A DNA stretch of 64,000 nt, from the NCBI GenBank assembly GCA_039105265.1, contig JAPFFF010000002.1:3038001-3102000 (forward strand), read 5' to 3'. A program made the translations under genes and the position numbers. This document shows positions 1 through 10,265 of the stretch, one piece after another (within the stretch, counting starts at the first letter, position 1; each line of letters starts with the position of its first letter). The DNA is from Tritrichomonas musculus. Lineage: Eukaryota; Parabasalia; Tritrichomonadida; Tritrichomonadidae. The notes beneath the pieces are model-generated. The model was not told the origin of the DNA and made no database searches. It saw only the letters and a program-made list of their open reading frames with translations.

Positions 1-38
1 TAAAAACTAAAGGCCAATTAATTGTAAACAGTGGAAAA

Positions 39-3000
39 ATGCTCTCAGATGAGCAGCTCGCTCAACTCGAAGCAACAATTGATATATTATATAAGAGCGG
101 GGATCATCCAGATCAAAAAACAATATTAAATTCTTATACAACTGACCCATTAAAAATACCAATTTTACAAAAAATTTTAGAAAATCCAAATCCTTCTGAT
201 AATATGACTCATTTTGCGCTTACTTCTCTCAGGTCATTATTTGAAATTATTTATATTCAATGGAATCCAGATATATATTTTTCATTTCAAGACTGGTGTT
301 TGCATCTTCTTTTCAATAAAGCTGATTTACTTAATGCGATGAATTTGGAAGCGTTTTGTAAACTATATGGGGTTCTTTTTTCATGTGGAATCCGAATAAT
401 TCCAGATTTTCAATTTGTGTCAGATACCATTCAATTTTTTTTTGATAGCAGCAATATTACACATGTTCGAATCGGTCTCAATTTATGCACAAATATGATT
501 TATTCATTAAATAAAATTAAAGACCATATATTTAATCGTCAACAAGCTATTAAAGAAAAAACAATATTAACATGTTATATCATAGGTAGCAGCGTCTTTA
601 TTAATCGACAATTTTTTGATGATCAAAATGTTATCAGAGATGCAATAGTCTTATTAATTGCATGTTTATCATATGATGAAGATATTATCAAAGATACATC
701 AATGATTTTTTTGCCAAGAACAGAGCAATGGAACGATCAACTTTCAAATACGAATTACTTATTAACAACTATTTCAAATTTTTATTTTGATAATGACTTT
801 TCCGAAGAGTTACGAAAACCCATTCTAGATTTCATATTCTATCTTACTTCGATACGGCTTGATTATTCAATTCGTATAGAATACACCAATATCTTGACCA
901 ATATTATCATCAAAATTCTTCAAATGAATCCCCTCGTCAATGATACAGAGAACATTGGAAGAATAAACTGCATTATATCAAAAATAAACTTCTCAATTAT
1001 TTCAAAGGACATTTCGTTAATTTCCTCATTTGATGAATTTATTTCAACCGTTTTTTTCTATACAAATCAATATTTTCAATTAGATTTCTTTATTTCAAAA
1101 ATAAACGAATTTTCGGTTTTATTGAATTTTTGGTCAAATATTTGTTCAAAAATACCTCAAAAAGTGGAAGAATTAACGGTCATTTCTCAAAATTTATATA
1201 ACATTTTGATTGAAGTCGCGTCAAATGGCCTAAATTTGTGTTCACAATTTAGCCTTCCTTTTATATCGTATATTTCATCATTTGTATATAAAATTGGCCT
1301 GAACAACGATAGAAACTTTTTCAAACAAATCTTCACAAATCATGAATTTTTTCAAAATGAGCTCTACGGGTGCTACGATGCTTACAAACGTGGCAATGAA
1401 AGTTGTGCTCCGTTATTGAGTGCACTTGAATTAAAAGTGACACAGTCAGCATTGATTGTATCGTCTCCGATCATCTGCAAGATGACAATTCCCGACGACT
1501 TTTTGAGAGGATTTTCAATGCTTTATTTGATCAACTTTTTCAGAGAGTCCTGTGAAAAAGTTACAAAAAAGCCGAGAGAAATGAATCCAAATAGCGGTTG
1601 CTTTGAATGCTTATTTCTTGAAAATGTGGTTACATTTTTGATCACGAAAATTGAGAGGGGAAGCAAGTACTTGGAGAAGTCTTACACATCTTTCGTCATC
1701 TTGAACAGCTCCATTAAACTGATCGAAGAGATGCACCCATTCTTCCTCAACAGGCTTCTCTTCATTGTCAAGAACTACCCGACTGACCATCCAATCGTTG
1801 AGACAATTTTCAGTTCAATTCTATCGTTCTATTCATTGAATTTGAATGACGTAACGATAGTCTACTTGTGCAGCACTTTCTTATACGGGTTCCTCTACAA
1901 GAGCAATAAAGAAAACAACTTCCAAATAAGGCAGTGGCCAATTAAGGCCAGAATTAAATTTCACAGAATTTTCAGTACTTTGATGTCAAACAGCATGACT
2001 TTTCTGGCTGATTTTAACGAGAGAAAAATTGACTTCATCTCTTATTTGAATGACTTGAAAAATAGAATAGAAAACTTGGAGAAATGTCCAAATAAAGATA
2101 TACAAGCTAATTTGTATTTGAACGATTTGTATGGACTTTTCAGAGACATTCAAAATTCAGAAGCATATTCAATTTTGAATGACATTTTTTATCCGACCAT
2201 TTTTATATTCAAAAATTTTAAAGTGATGCATCATCTTATTTTGAAGTTTTTGGCAGAATTCACTGAAAACCGTCATAACCGCATCCTTTCCAAAAAAAGA
2301 GAGAAAACAAAATTGAAAGATCAACAAAAGAAAAATTTGAATGACCTCTTAATTTTCAAAGAGTGCGGTTTTTATCTTATCCAATTTTTTGAAAACTTCT
2401 CAAATTCACCTGAAAATTCTTTTTCTGATTTGAAGTATGCCTATCGTCTTCTCACAAATATTTTTGAAAGTTACTCTTCAGTCATTGGCGCTTTGAAATT
2501 CTATGAAAACAAGTTCTATGAGGACTTGTTGGCCGGTTTTATAAAGAACATTGATTACGTTGTTTCTTTTGCTGATCTGCAGAATTCGAAATTAACGTTG
2601 ATAATTTTGCAGTTTTTGGCGGTTTTCGGTATCAAAAAGTTACTCTTTTTGGATGTCTTCAGAAAAAGTGGTGACTTTTTCAATAGCATTTTAATATTAG
2701 TTTACAAAATCGTTCTTGACATCAACATGAAACCGATTTCAATTGAATCATTCAATTCAATGAAATCGTTTTTGGCGGTTTCTTTCAATTTGATGAATTC
2801 TGTTGTTTGCTTCTTCATTGAGGAATCTGATGCTAAAAACAGCCTCATCTTGCAGAATAGTGACAATAAGAGAAACTTGCTTTTTATTTTGGATAACTTT
2901 TTGGACGTTTTGGTCAAGTATCCGTCGTTGGCAAACGGAGACGCTGGAAGCTTCTTTTTGAATGCTCTCATATTGTGCCCCGAAATGGTGGAGAAGGTCA

Positions 3001-3128
3001 GAGACTCGGTGCTGATTATGCTGCAGAACACAGTCAACGGCGTCAATAACGAGGCCATTTCGGTTTATAAGTATGTCATTCATTGCTTGCCAGAGAAAGA
3101 AGCAGAAATTCCTCCGGATGATGAATAA
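39..3128 (+). CDS. Exportin-like nuclear transport receptor (exportin-7/RanBP16 type)
   Basis: A 1029-residue protein made almost entirely of amphipathic helices, the pattern of HEAT-repeat karyopherins. The first ~70 residues (a short acidic start, then LEATIDILYKSGD and a later LTSLRSLFE helix) resemble the N-terminal importin-beta/exportin repeat that binds Ran-GTP, and the order and length fit the exportin-7/RanBP16 branch (about 1,080 residues). The expected job is export of cargo through nuclear pores with Ran-GTP. No signal peptide or convincing membrane span is seen. The ATG at 39 follows only 38 bases of window, so a longer 5' end cannot be excluded. The stop codon is immediately followed by ACA, giving TAAACA; stop-overlapping TAAA is the polyadenylation signal known from Trichomonas. 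The branch assignment is tentative; the karyopherin class is more secure. Confidence 0.6.
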   Translation: MLSDEQLAQLEATIDILYKSGDHPDQKTILNSYTTDPLKIPILQKILENPNPSDNMTHFALTSLRSLFEIIYIQWNPDIYFSFQDWCLHLLFNKADLLNAMNLEAFCKLYGVLFSCGIRIIPDFQFVSDTIQFFFDSSNITHVRIGLNLCTNMIYSLNKIKDHIFNRQQAIKEKTILTCYIIGSSVFINRQFFDDQNVIRDAIVLLIACLSYDEDIIKDTSMIFLPRTEQWNDQLSNTNYLLTTISNFYFDNDFSEELRKPILDFIFYLTSIRLDYSIRIEYTNILTNIIIKILQMNPLVNDTENIGRINCIISKINFSIISKDISLISSFDEFISTVFFYTNQYFQLDFFISKINEFSVLLNFWSNICSKIPQKVEELTVISQNLYNILIEVASNGLNLCSQFSLPFISYISSFVYKIGLNNDRNFFKQIFTNHEFFQNELYGCYDAYKRGNESCAPLLSALELKVTQSALIVSSPIICKMTIPDDFLRGFSMLYLINFFRESCEKVTKKPREMNPNSGCFECLFLENVVTFLITKIERGSKYLEKSYTSFVILNSSIKLIEEMHPFFLNRLLFIVKNYPTDHPIVETIFSSILSFYSLNLNDVTIVYLCSTFLYGFLYKSNKENNFQIRQWPIKARIKFHRIFSTLMSNSMTFLADFNERKIDFISYLNDLKNRIENLEKCPNKDIQANLYLNDLYGLFRDIQNSEAYSILNDIFYPTIFIFKNFKVMHHLILKFLAEFTENRHNRILSKKREKTKLKDQQKKNLNDLLIFKECGFYLIQFFENFSNSPENSFSDLKYAYRLLTNIFESYSSVIGALKFYENKFYEDLLAGFIKNIDYVVSFADLQNSKLTLIILQFLAVFGIKKLLFLDVFRKSGDFFNSILILVYKIVLDINMKPISIESFNSMKSFLAVSFNLMNSVVCFFIEESDAKNSLILQNSDNKRNLLFILDNFLDVLVKYPSLANGDAGSFFLNALILCPEMVEKVRDSVLIMLQNTVNGVNNEAISVYKYVIHCLPEKEAEIPPDDE

Positions 3129-3292
3129 ACATTGTTTGTACTTTATCCTTATATTTTTTTCTTTTTCAAAAAACAAAAGTTTCTCAAAATGAATGATGAT
3201 CATAAATCATTATTTAATTCACAACATTCAAAAAAAAAAAAAAAAAAAAAAAAAACATATGTAAATTTATAAAATCTATAGTGTACTTTAAC

Positions 3293-3677
3293 GGTGTAAT
3301 TTATTAGTACATAGAACTTTTTGTATGCATATATGGTCTAAATAAACTTTTTGATTAATTATAATTTAAATTTTTTAACTAAATGGCATGACCCCCTATT
3401 CATGCTTTTTTTAATCTTTAAAAATATTTTAAAAATATTTGTTTTCTTATTTAATGCTGATTTTAACCATTAAATCCTAAATTATATCAATTTAGGAAGC
3501 CAAATACGCCATTTGATTATCTAAATCAACCATTTTTAAGAATAAATATTAATCAAATAATAATCTCATTTTTGAAAAATTTCGATTATTTCGCGTTTAA
3601 CATATTCTCTAAATTGCATAAATTATGAAATCAATAAAAAATACAATGAACGATTATTTTCTTCTGAAAAAGTTGTA
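3293..3677. repeat. Dispersed repeat, copy 1 of 2 in window
   Basis: About 385 bases that recur in the same orientation at about 37513-37950. Shared blocks include AACTTTTTGTATG followed by ATATATGGTC, the GACCCCCTATTCATGC block, a TTTAGGAAGCC block and CGATTATTTTCTTCTG near the end. Identity looks high, with small indels and a roughly 40-base extra segment in the other copy. No open frame spans it. It begins about 165 bases after the stop of the exportin-like gene; the other copy begins about 100 bases after the stop of the Myb gene. No terminal inverted repeat was found, so it may be a degraded element or a duplicated downstream segment. Confidence 0.75.
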
Positions 3678-3881
3678 TGTGCTATAAAGAATTCCTCTTA
3701 CTTTAAAATTGAAATAATCAGATTTTGAATATTCTATAGCTTGTTTATTTTTAATGAAGCATTTACAATGCAAAAATATTGATTCAGCAATCTTGTGCTT
3801 GATTATATGATGTTACACATTAGAAGAGCAGTGTTGCCAAAAAAATATGATTTTTTTTTTTTTTTTGTCAATCAAAATTAT

Positions 3882-4037
3882 AAAGTCGGATTCAAAATGC
3901 TTGGGACAACATTCAATTTTTTTCAATGTTTCTCAGAAAAAAAATCATTCAGCTTGGGACAAATTGACCTAAAAGATTTATAAATTTGACCTTATCGTTT
4001 TCAAAAAGTTTGTCCCAAGCCTTTTGAATCCGACTTT
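3882..4037. mobile_element. Short MITE with 30+ bp terminal inverted repeats
   Basis: Both ends read AAAGTCGGATTCAAAA then T or G then GCTTGGGACAA, one as the reverse complement of the other, spanning 156 bases. A third internal copy of GCTTGGGACAAA sits near 3954. The flanks are AATTAT on both sides (3876-3881 and 4038-4043), a plausible 6-bp target duplication. It has no coding capacity. An apparent 62-codon frame across it is an artefact of low-complexity DNA. Confidence 0.7.
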
Positions 4038-4113
4038 AATTATAAAAGAAAATTAAAAGAAAAAAAAAAAAGAAAAGAAATCAAACATTCATAAATTCAT
4101 AAATTTATATATA

Positions 4114-4246
4114 TTTGTTTATAAACTGGTACGCAAATGCTCGTACTATTCAAATTTGAATGACTTTTTCAAATATTGGATTGATTATTTTTTAAATTCA
4201 ATGAAATTGAATAGTACGAAAATTTGCGTACCAGTTTATAAACAAA
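4114..4246. repeat. Snap-back inverted repeat, 40-bp arms
   Basis: Arms 4114-4153 and 4207-4246 match as reverse complements at 38 of 40 positions (core TTTATAAACTGGTACGCAAA), separated by about 53 bases. The right arm ends only 6 bases before the stop codon of the minus-strand gene at 4253, so the structure lies in that gene's 3' untranslated region or terminator zone. It could be a tiny MITE or a transcription-end hairpin. No clear target duplication was seen. Confidence 0.7.
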
Positions 4247-4252
4247 TAATTT

Positions 4253-6580
4253 TTATTTCTGATCTACAATTTCAAAATCCAAATACGGGTAAGCAGCGCT
4301 CTGTATATAGAAATTAAATTTAGAAGGATCTTCGATGAACATGTCAATATTATCATTAATTTTCAAGAAATTTTCCAAGCACTTCTGCTGTCTTCCTCCT
4401 TTTGCCTGATTCTTATCATCGTCGATAATTTTTTTCAAAATTGCCAATTTCTTCTTGACTGTTTCAGCCAAATTTTTATTTCTATTTCTAAAATAATCGG
4501 TCATTTTATTATTCATGAAGATTACGTATTGATTGTAAATCTCCTCAATTTTGAAATCATCGATATTTTTGATTTTAACAAGATCTTCGTTATAAGTTTT
4601 GTAGATTTTAACTATACTCTTTAAAATTCTGAAGAACTTTTCATGAAAATCGTCAATTAACGAACTGATTAGAAATTCGGGATTTTCGTGATTTTTCAAG
4701 AATTTGTAACAAAGGATATAAAAACAACAATTGTAAATACGAATCTCTCTAACACGATGACCACTTTGATTTTTAACTTGCATTTCTTCTTCGTTCAAGA
4801 ATTCCTTCTTTGCGTTGTCGGCGCTTGCAAAAGGAAGAAGGATCAAATTAATGAACAGAAAAGAATACAAAAAAATCATGTCTTTGCAATCGCCGTTCGT
4901 TGTCAAATTGCTGAAGAAAAGATAGCAAATGTAGTACTTAAAATAAGAATGCAAAACGGAATAGAAAATATTCTTCATGTCTTTGTTAGCGAATATTTTC
5001 TTGGAATCATCAACGGTCCGATTGTCAAAATTGTAAATTTGCCAAATATTTCGAACCCATTGAACCACGGCGGTTTTTAACAAAGATTTCTGAAGTTTAT
5101 ATGGCCTGAAAATAAAGAGACGTAAGGCATATGAAAAAAATTTGCCTAATAATTTGACCATCTTCCCTTTGTGGTCCAATGGTAACTTTTTCACTTTTTC
5201 AATGATCGCAGAAATAAAGTCCTCAAAAGTAGTTGTGCGCGAATTTGGCCCATTCAACCGAAATTGATTCAATTGCCAGTTGATGTTGCAATAGACCGGA
5301 AAATACTTCCTGAAAAAGTAGAATCTGACAGCGGTTATGCTGTCAGGATGCGTCGAATTCCAGTCTAGAAAAAGATTCGTCAAATCATCAACTTTCGTAA
5401 CAGGAGGCGACTCTTTCGCATAGCTGTCAATGTAATTAATGTCGTTAAGAAGTGACGAATACTTGCTCTTAACATCGTCATAGCTTTTGATGTCAGAATT
5501 CAGCTTTATGGTAAATTTTAGATCTTCTTCGTTCTGAAAAAGTGAATTTTGAATGATCTCACAAAATCCAGGAGTATTAACCGCCATATCGTCAACCGTG
5601 TCGGGCAAAAGTGACAGTTCGAGATGGTTCTCATTCCGATCAGTAATGAATATGTCAATCAGTTGGCTCTCAAATTTTGAAAGGTTCAGAATTTCGAGAG
5701 CATATTTGGTCTTAAGGATAGCTGATCCGGTTTCTTCAATGATCTTAAGTTTTCTCTTAATGTTCTCAAAAAGGGATTTGAATGAGTCAAAAGCTTTGTT
5801 CTCTGAGGATTTTTGATTCTTGGATTCTTTAGATGATGAACGTTTTTGACTCGGTTTCGATAATGATGTCATGTTTTGGTTTTCTTTTTTAACAATATCT
5901 ACTATTGTTCCTTTCGAAATGACTAGTTCGTGCTTAAATCCTTCGATTTCTTCAACAATATTAAATGGTGACCATTCTTTAGTAAAAACTTGAGAAGGAC
6001 AATAAACTTCTTTTGAAATGTATTCAATGTTTAAGAATGAAACTAAAAATAATTGCATTATTGTTTTAAATAATTTAATCTTTAATAATTGCTGTGGCGG
6101 TAATTTGGAGTTTTCATCGGGATAAATTTCGTTAAATAAATATATGCATGTGAGAAATGATTCATGTGGTGAAAAACCATTAAAAACATCATACTGAAAA
6201 ATGAGTAATTTGATAATTATATTCCGAATTTGTTTTAATGTAAGCGATTTCGGTTCTGGAATTTTTCGATAAACAATTTTGCCATTTTCTTCTTGATAAA
6301 AAGATTTTTTTGAAAAAATAGAATCTAAATTTGATTGAATAAAAAATGATTTTGGAGTAGGTTTGGAATAGCCAGAATATTTAGAGTCTAAAAGTTTGAA
6401 TGCAAACGATTCTTTGTAATTATTTAGATGATCAAGTATCTCTTCTTTAGAATAATTTTCGTTTTGAGCCGGAGAGGCTTCTAGAAAATCATCAGGTACT
6501 ATTATTTCATCCGATTTTAATTCTTTTGATGCTTGATTAAAAAGATTAAGAAGATTTCGGCTTGTTGATCCTCCAGACAT
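4253..6580 (-). CDS. Hypothetical 775-aa helical protein
   Basis: Not recognised. The 775-residue product begins MSGGSTSRNLLNLFNQ, has a Ser/Lys-rich low-complexity linker near residues 240-262 (KPSQKRSSSKESKNQKSS), and is otherwise rich in Lys, Phe, Tyr and Ile with predicted helices. A hydrophobic stretch near residues 575-595 (MIFLYSFLFINLILLPFASA) could be one membrane segment or a buried helix. The long frame and clean ATG support a real gene. It is divergent from the sirtuin gene at 7032, with a 451-base shared upstream region. Two copies of ATTCAAAAAGT lie just upstream of its start, in gene orientation. The 3' end abuts the 4114-4246 hairpin. Confidence 0.75.
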   Translation of the reverse strand: MSGGSTSRNLLNLFNQASKELKSDEIIVPDDFLEASPAQNENYSKEEILDHLNNYKESFAFKLLDSKYSGYSKPTPKSFFIQSNLDSIFSKKSFYQEENGKIVYRKIPEPKSLTLKQIRNIIIKLLIFQYDVFNGFSPHESFLTCIYLFNEIYPDENSKLPPQQLLKIKLFKTIMQLFLVSFLNIEYISKEVYCPSQVFTKEWSPFNIVEEIEGFKHELVISKGTIVDIVKKENQNMTSLSKPSQKRSSSKESKNQKSSENKAFDSFKSLFENIKRKLKIIEETGSAILKTKYALEILNLSKFESQLIDIFITDRNENHLELSLLPDTVDDMAVNTPGFCEIIQNSLFQNEEDLKFTIKLNSDIKSYDDVKSKYSSLLNDINYIDSYAKESPPVTKVDDLTNLFLDWNSTHPDSITAVRFYFFRKYFPVYCNINWQLNQFRLNGPNSRTTTFEDFISAIIEKVKKLPLDHKGKMVKLLGKFFSYALRLFIFRPYKLQKSLLKTAVVQWVRNIWQIYNFDNRTVDDSKKIFANKDMKNIFYSVLHSYFKYYICYLFFSNLTTNGDCKDMIFLYSFLFINLILLPFASADNAKKEFLNEEEMQVKNQSGHRVREIRIYNCCFYILCYKFLKNHENPEFLISSLIDDFHEKFFRILKSIVKIYKTYNEDLVKIKNIDDFKIEEIYNQYVIFMNNKMTDYFRNRNKNLAETVKKKLAILKKIIDDDKNQAKGGRQQKCLENFLKINDNIDMFIEDPSKFNFYIQSAAYPYLDFEIVDQK

Positions 6581-6931
6581 TCACAAAGTTTTTATAAATC
6601 CACTTTTTGAATGAATTTCTTAATTAAACTTTTTGAATATGATATTCAAATAATCTATATGAAAAAGTTAAAAAGTCATAATCATTTGTATGTGTTTAAC
6701 ATGCCAATTGCAGCCATCGACATAACTCATAAATATTTTACCAGAAAAAGTAGCTAATAATGCAATTCTTACAAATGTTTTATGAGGAAATTCAAGAATT
6801 GCATTTTGGGTTATTTGAAATAATTTCGCATATTTTAGTTGAGGTCATAATATAACAATTTATTGGAGTCAATGATACTATTTTGTATTACATTATAAAT
6901 ACATATAAAACCTTTTTCTTTTTACATTCTC

Positions 6932-6965
<34 letters not shown>

Positions 6966-7031
6966 CAAAAGAAAATAATCGTTTTATTCATTATTCCGTT
7001 TAAAATGTAACCATATTTTATATAAAAAATC
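6581..7031. other. Divergent intergenic/promoter region with long poly-T
   Basis: Shared upstream region of the hypothetical gene (minus) and the sirtuin gene (plus). It contains an approximately 35-base T run around 6930-6965. Within 60 bases of the sirtuin ATG it has AATAATCGT (6974-6982) followed by TTCATT at 6987-6992, which resembles the trichomonad initiator TCA+1. No other gene is seen. Confidence 0.5.
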
Positions 7032-7871
7032 ATGTTATCAACTCAGGAAGGCATTAAACTTCTCTCTGGATTCATTAAAGACTTAAAAGTTCCGGGAACT
7101 GTTATTATTCAAGGAGCTGGTCTCTCCGTTGCAGCTGGAATTCCTGATTTTAGAACCCCTGGTACAGGTTTGTATAGTAAAATTAAAGATAAATTTAATC
7201 TTCCTACGCCAGAATCGATTTTTGATATATCATATTTCCGAAAAAATCCTGAGCCTTTTTATCAAATTGCTGGAGATTTAATGCCTGGTAAAATAAAACC
7301 AACATATGGACATTTCTTTTCTTCAATCCTTCATAGAAAAAGTAAAATGTTACGTCTTTATACACAAAACATAGATGGTCTTGAACGAGTTGCTGGATTA
7401 AGTGAAAACAAATTAGTTGAAGCTCATGGAAATTTCAGAGGTGCTCACTGCATTGATTGTCATCAAAAAGCTATTTTCCATGATGTTTACCGTCATATTA
7501 AACTAAAGATCCCTCCTCGCTGCAGTAAGTGCGGTGGATATGTCAAACCAGATATTGTATTCTTTGGTGAAAATTTGCCTGAAAGATTTTTCGACTGCAG
7601 TGAAACAGACTTTACAAAATGTAAGCTAATGATTGTTATTGGAACATCATTACTTGTCAATCCATTTGCAGCAATTATTGATTACGTGAAACCAGAAGTT
7701 CCAAGATTTTTGATTAACAATGAAGTTGCAGGTGATTTCCGATTTAATGAAAAAGGATCAAATGACTATTTCATTAAAGGAGATTGTCAAGATATATTGA
7801 AAGAACTAGCTAACCAGCTCGGATGGGATAATGATATTAAGAAAATGATGTCAAAATGCCCCATTAAGTAA
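7032..7871 (+). CDS. Sir2-family NAD-dependent protein deacylase (class I sirtuin)
   Basis: A compact 279-residue sirtuin. The Rossmann signature GAGLSVAAGIPDFR is at residues 28-41, the NAD/catalytic TQNIDGLE at 111-118, and the catalytic histidine in AHGNFRG is H132. Zinc cysteines are C140-x2-C143 and C164-x2-C167, followed by FFGENLPE and the IGTSLLVNPF loop. The two C-x2-C pairs and GAG-S signature place it in class I (SIRT2/SIRT3/Hst2-like) rather than class III. Expected reaction: removal of acyl groups from lysines using NAD+, giving nicotinamide and O-acyl-ADP-ribose. No targeting sequence is obvious, so nuclear or cytosolic action is inferred. The start is the first ATG after the initiator-like TTCATT about 40 bases upstream. 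Confidence 0.95.
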   Translation: MLSTQEGIKLLSGFIKDLKVPGTVIIQGAGLSVAAGIPDFRTPGTGLYSKIKDKFNLPTPESIFDISYFRKNPEPFYQIAGDLMPGKIKPTYGHFFSSILHRKSKMLRLYTQNIDGLERVAGLSENKLVEAHGNFRGAHCIDCHQKAIFHDVYRHIKLKIPPRCSKCGGYVKPDIVFFGENLPERFFDCSETDFTKCKLMIVIGTSLLVNPFAAIIDYVKPEVPRFLINNEVAGDFRFNEKGSNDYFIKGDCQDILKELANQLGWDNDIKKMMSKCPIK

Positions 7872-8005
7872 TTTTTTTTTTTTTTTTTTGTCCTGAACTT
7901 AGTTAAAATTTTAATTCTTAAATGAAGAAAAATTATCAATATGTAAACTATTTATTTAAAATGATATTTTATTAGTACATTAAATCGTTAATTAAAAAAA
8001 AAAAA

Positions 8006-9610
8006 TTAAAACTTTCTTGACCAATCTCCAATTTTCCAAACCTCAATATCATAACATAAGAATCTCGAATTTTTTGTTAATTGAGGGGAATTAAATGTGG
8101 GACATGGTTCTGAAACTGCATTCATCAGTTTCCCATCGATCCAAATAGCAGAATGACCGCCACCTCCGATGGAGATATCTGTTTGTGAACTGCAAACAAA
8201 GTATTGGTTCCTCCCGGGAGACCATTTAAAGACCTCGGCCCTTGGATTGAACCTAAATACGAAAATTTCGCCATTTCCATAATAGCGGGTTGAAAATTTT
8301 AATCCACTTGAAATATAAGCTCCAATTTTTTCTCCAGCGTTTGTTTGAATGAGTAAAACAACTGGAGCTGCCTTTTCTGTTAAATGATATAAAGTTGTGT
8401 AACTTGATCCATCACGTGAGAGTTTGTATAATAAACTCCAATTGCTGTTTCTACTTCTGTAAGGGAAGTTGAATCGTAGTTCGCCGATTTCTCGTTCATT
8501 TAAAATGGCTGAGTTGCCATGAATAAGCTCAATTCGTGGTAATACTGATAATGTTCGTCGTCGTCGCATAACTGTCTCGGATAGAGGAGGAAGTGGTTGA
8601 GAATTAATTGGTGGGATTGCCATCATCGATCCGATAGTAAATGGAGGTTCTAATTGTTTTGGTTTACGGTTTATATTATAATTTTCAAAATTAGAGTTAT
8701 CAATTGATACTTCTCCATCAGAAGTTGCCAAATTTTCTGAGGATTCGTTTTTAAGAGGTATATTTTCCGGATTTGGAGCAACTATTCCTTTATTCTTTTG
8801 TGCTTTCAGAGCTGTTGTTTCAATTAACTTTTTCATTTGGTTTGCTTGTTTATATGTTGTGCCAAAATATATTGCAGACATAGACGACTGATCATTAGAA
8901 TCTTTAAAGTATGACATCATGTATATATATGGTGTATTAGGGCGAGTTCCATCTGTCAAATCTGATGCCATAACCTCTGGATGAGGAAACACTACACTCT
9001 CAATATGGTTTAAAAGAGAGATATGTATTGGTTTTTCAGTTGGTGAATCTGGTTGAAAATTTAATACATTATTATTAATATTTATGGTGCCTGAAATACT
9101 TCTATCCTGAAGATTTGAGTGTAATAAACCAACATGAATCGGTTCTCCCTTCAGGGCTTCTTCAGGTGATGGAGGAGTAACATTTAAAACATCTCCTGGG
9201 AAAATAAGATCATTTATTAATTTATTTTGCATTTTTAGCCAATTGACACTTATATCAAATTTAATTGCAATTGATTGAAGAGTATCGCCTTTTTGGACAT
9301 TATATTCTTTTTGATTTTTTATTGCTTTGTTTTCATTGATTTCTGCGCAAATTAAAATGTTTTCGCTTTGTGAAGTTTTTGAATTGCTAGGTGGACTTTT
9401 GGCCAAAATACTTAATTGAGCGCAGTTTATATTGTTTTGATCATGTTGAATTGGTAATCTTGGTAGTGATGGCATTGAATTTGAAGAAGATAATATTTTA
9501 ATTTTGGGTAAAGGTGGTAAAGTGTGCAATTGAAGTCTCGGGGGGTTTTGGCTTGTGTTTGTTTCATTTTTTTTCTCTGTAGATTTTAAAAGATTTGGAG
9601 TTTCTTGCAT
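8006..9610 (-). CDS. LysM and TLDc domain protein (OXR1/NCOA7-like)
   Basis: 534 residues. A low-complexity Pro/Ser/Asn-rich N-terminus is followed by a LysM domain at about 102-146 (YNVQKGDTLQSIAIKF ... LIFPGDVLNV). A region at about 155-270 resembles the GRAM/PH-like part of OXR1. A C-terminal TLDc domain spans about 365-534 (EIGELRF, WSLLYKLSRDGSSYTTLY, GAYIS, FCGGGG-type SIGGGGHSAIWID). This order is that of animal OXR1/NCOA7, proteins linked to oxidative-stress protection and, for TLDc, to V-ATPase binding. The family role is established knowledge; the role in this cell is inference. It is tail-to-tail with the sirtuin gene, 134 bases apart. Confidence 0.92.
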   Translation of the reverse strand: MQETPNLLKSTEKKNETNTSQNPPRLQLHTLPPLPKIKILSSSNSMPSLPRLPIQHDQNNINCAQLSILAKSPPSNSKTSQSENILICAEINENKAIKNQKEYNVQKGDTLQSIAIKFDISVNWLKMQNKLINDLIFPGDVLNVTPPSPEEALKGEPIHVGLLHSNLQDRSISGTININNNVLNFQPDSPTEKPIHISLLNHIESVVFPHPEVMASDLTDGTRPNTPYIYMMSYFKDSNDQSSMSAIYFGTTYKQANQMKKLIETTALKAQKNKGIVAPNPENIPLKNESSENLATSDGEVSIDNSNFENYNINRKPKQLEPPFTIGSMMAIPPINSQPLPPLSETVMRRRRTLSVLPRIELIHGNSAILNEREIGELRFNFPYRSRNSNWSLLYKLSRDGSSYTTLYHLTEKAAPVVLLIQTNAGEKIGAYISSGLKFSTRYYGNGEIFVFRFNPRAEVFKWSPGRNQYFVCSSQTDISIGGGGHSAIWIDGKLMNAVSEPCPTFNSPQLTKNSRFLCYDIEVWKIGDWSRKF

Positions 9611-10265
9611 CTTAAATACAAAAAAATAAATCTGATATCAATAAGAGAAATTTTGAATTGAATTTTTTTATCGTTTTTTTTATTTAAAATATATTTATTT
9701 TCAATAATTTATATTTTCTATATATTCTTATACTATAAATAAAAACAGCATATTATAATAAAATATTTTTAATTAAATGTTTTTGTATTTATATAATATT
9801 GTCCTAAATAAACAAACTTTTAAATAATGTTTTTTGAAAATGTTATTCAATTTCAATCTTTCAAAATGTTATAAATAAATTATCAATATTTCAAAATAAA
9901 AGATTTTGTATTAACTTTTTTAATAAATAAATATAATATTCTGTATATTGATATGCTTCTTTTTTTGAGGATAAAATAGATTAAAAATATGAATTGATTT
10001 AAATAAATCAAATTTTTATTTCAGTATATATGAATATGAATAAAATAAAATTTTTATATAATTGAAAAAGTTGATGTTAATACTAATTTTGAATGATGGT
10101 CACATTCCTCCATAAAATAAAATGTTTGGATCACATTTCTCCATAGAAATATTTGTAGAATGTATATAATAGGTAGGAAAAAATAAGTAGAATGGCAGAT
10201 GCCAGACCCTAAAATATGATTTTAATCAAAAAAATTTATTGATAATATAGAATCTCATTCAATTT
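9611..10265. other. Gene-free spacer, 655 bp
   Basis: Very AT-rich spacer between two minus-strand genes, containing the upstream region of the TLDc gene and the downstream region of the phosphatase gene. An imperfect direct repeat (GGTCACATTCCTCCATA at about 10095 and GATCACATTTCTCCATA at about 10130) is the only structure noticed. Confidence 0.5.

Noticed and set aside
2702-3203. Two minus-strand frames of 118 and 148 codons
   Set aside because: They are antisense to the 1029-aa exportin-like gene and share no recognisable domain.
3795-3983. Plus-strand 62-aa protein
   Set aside because: It runs through a poly-T tract and the 156-bp MITE; chance frame.
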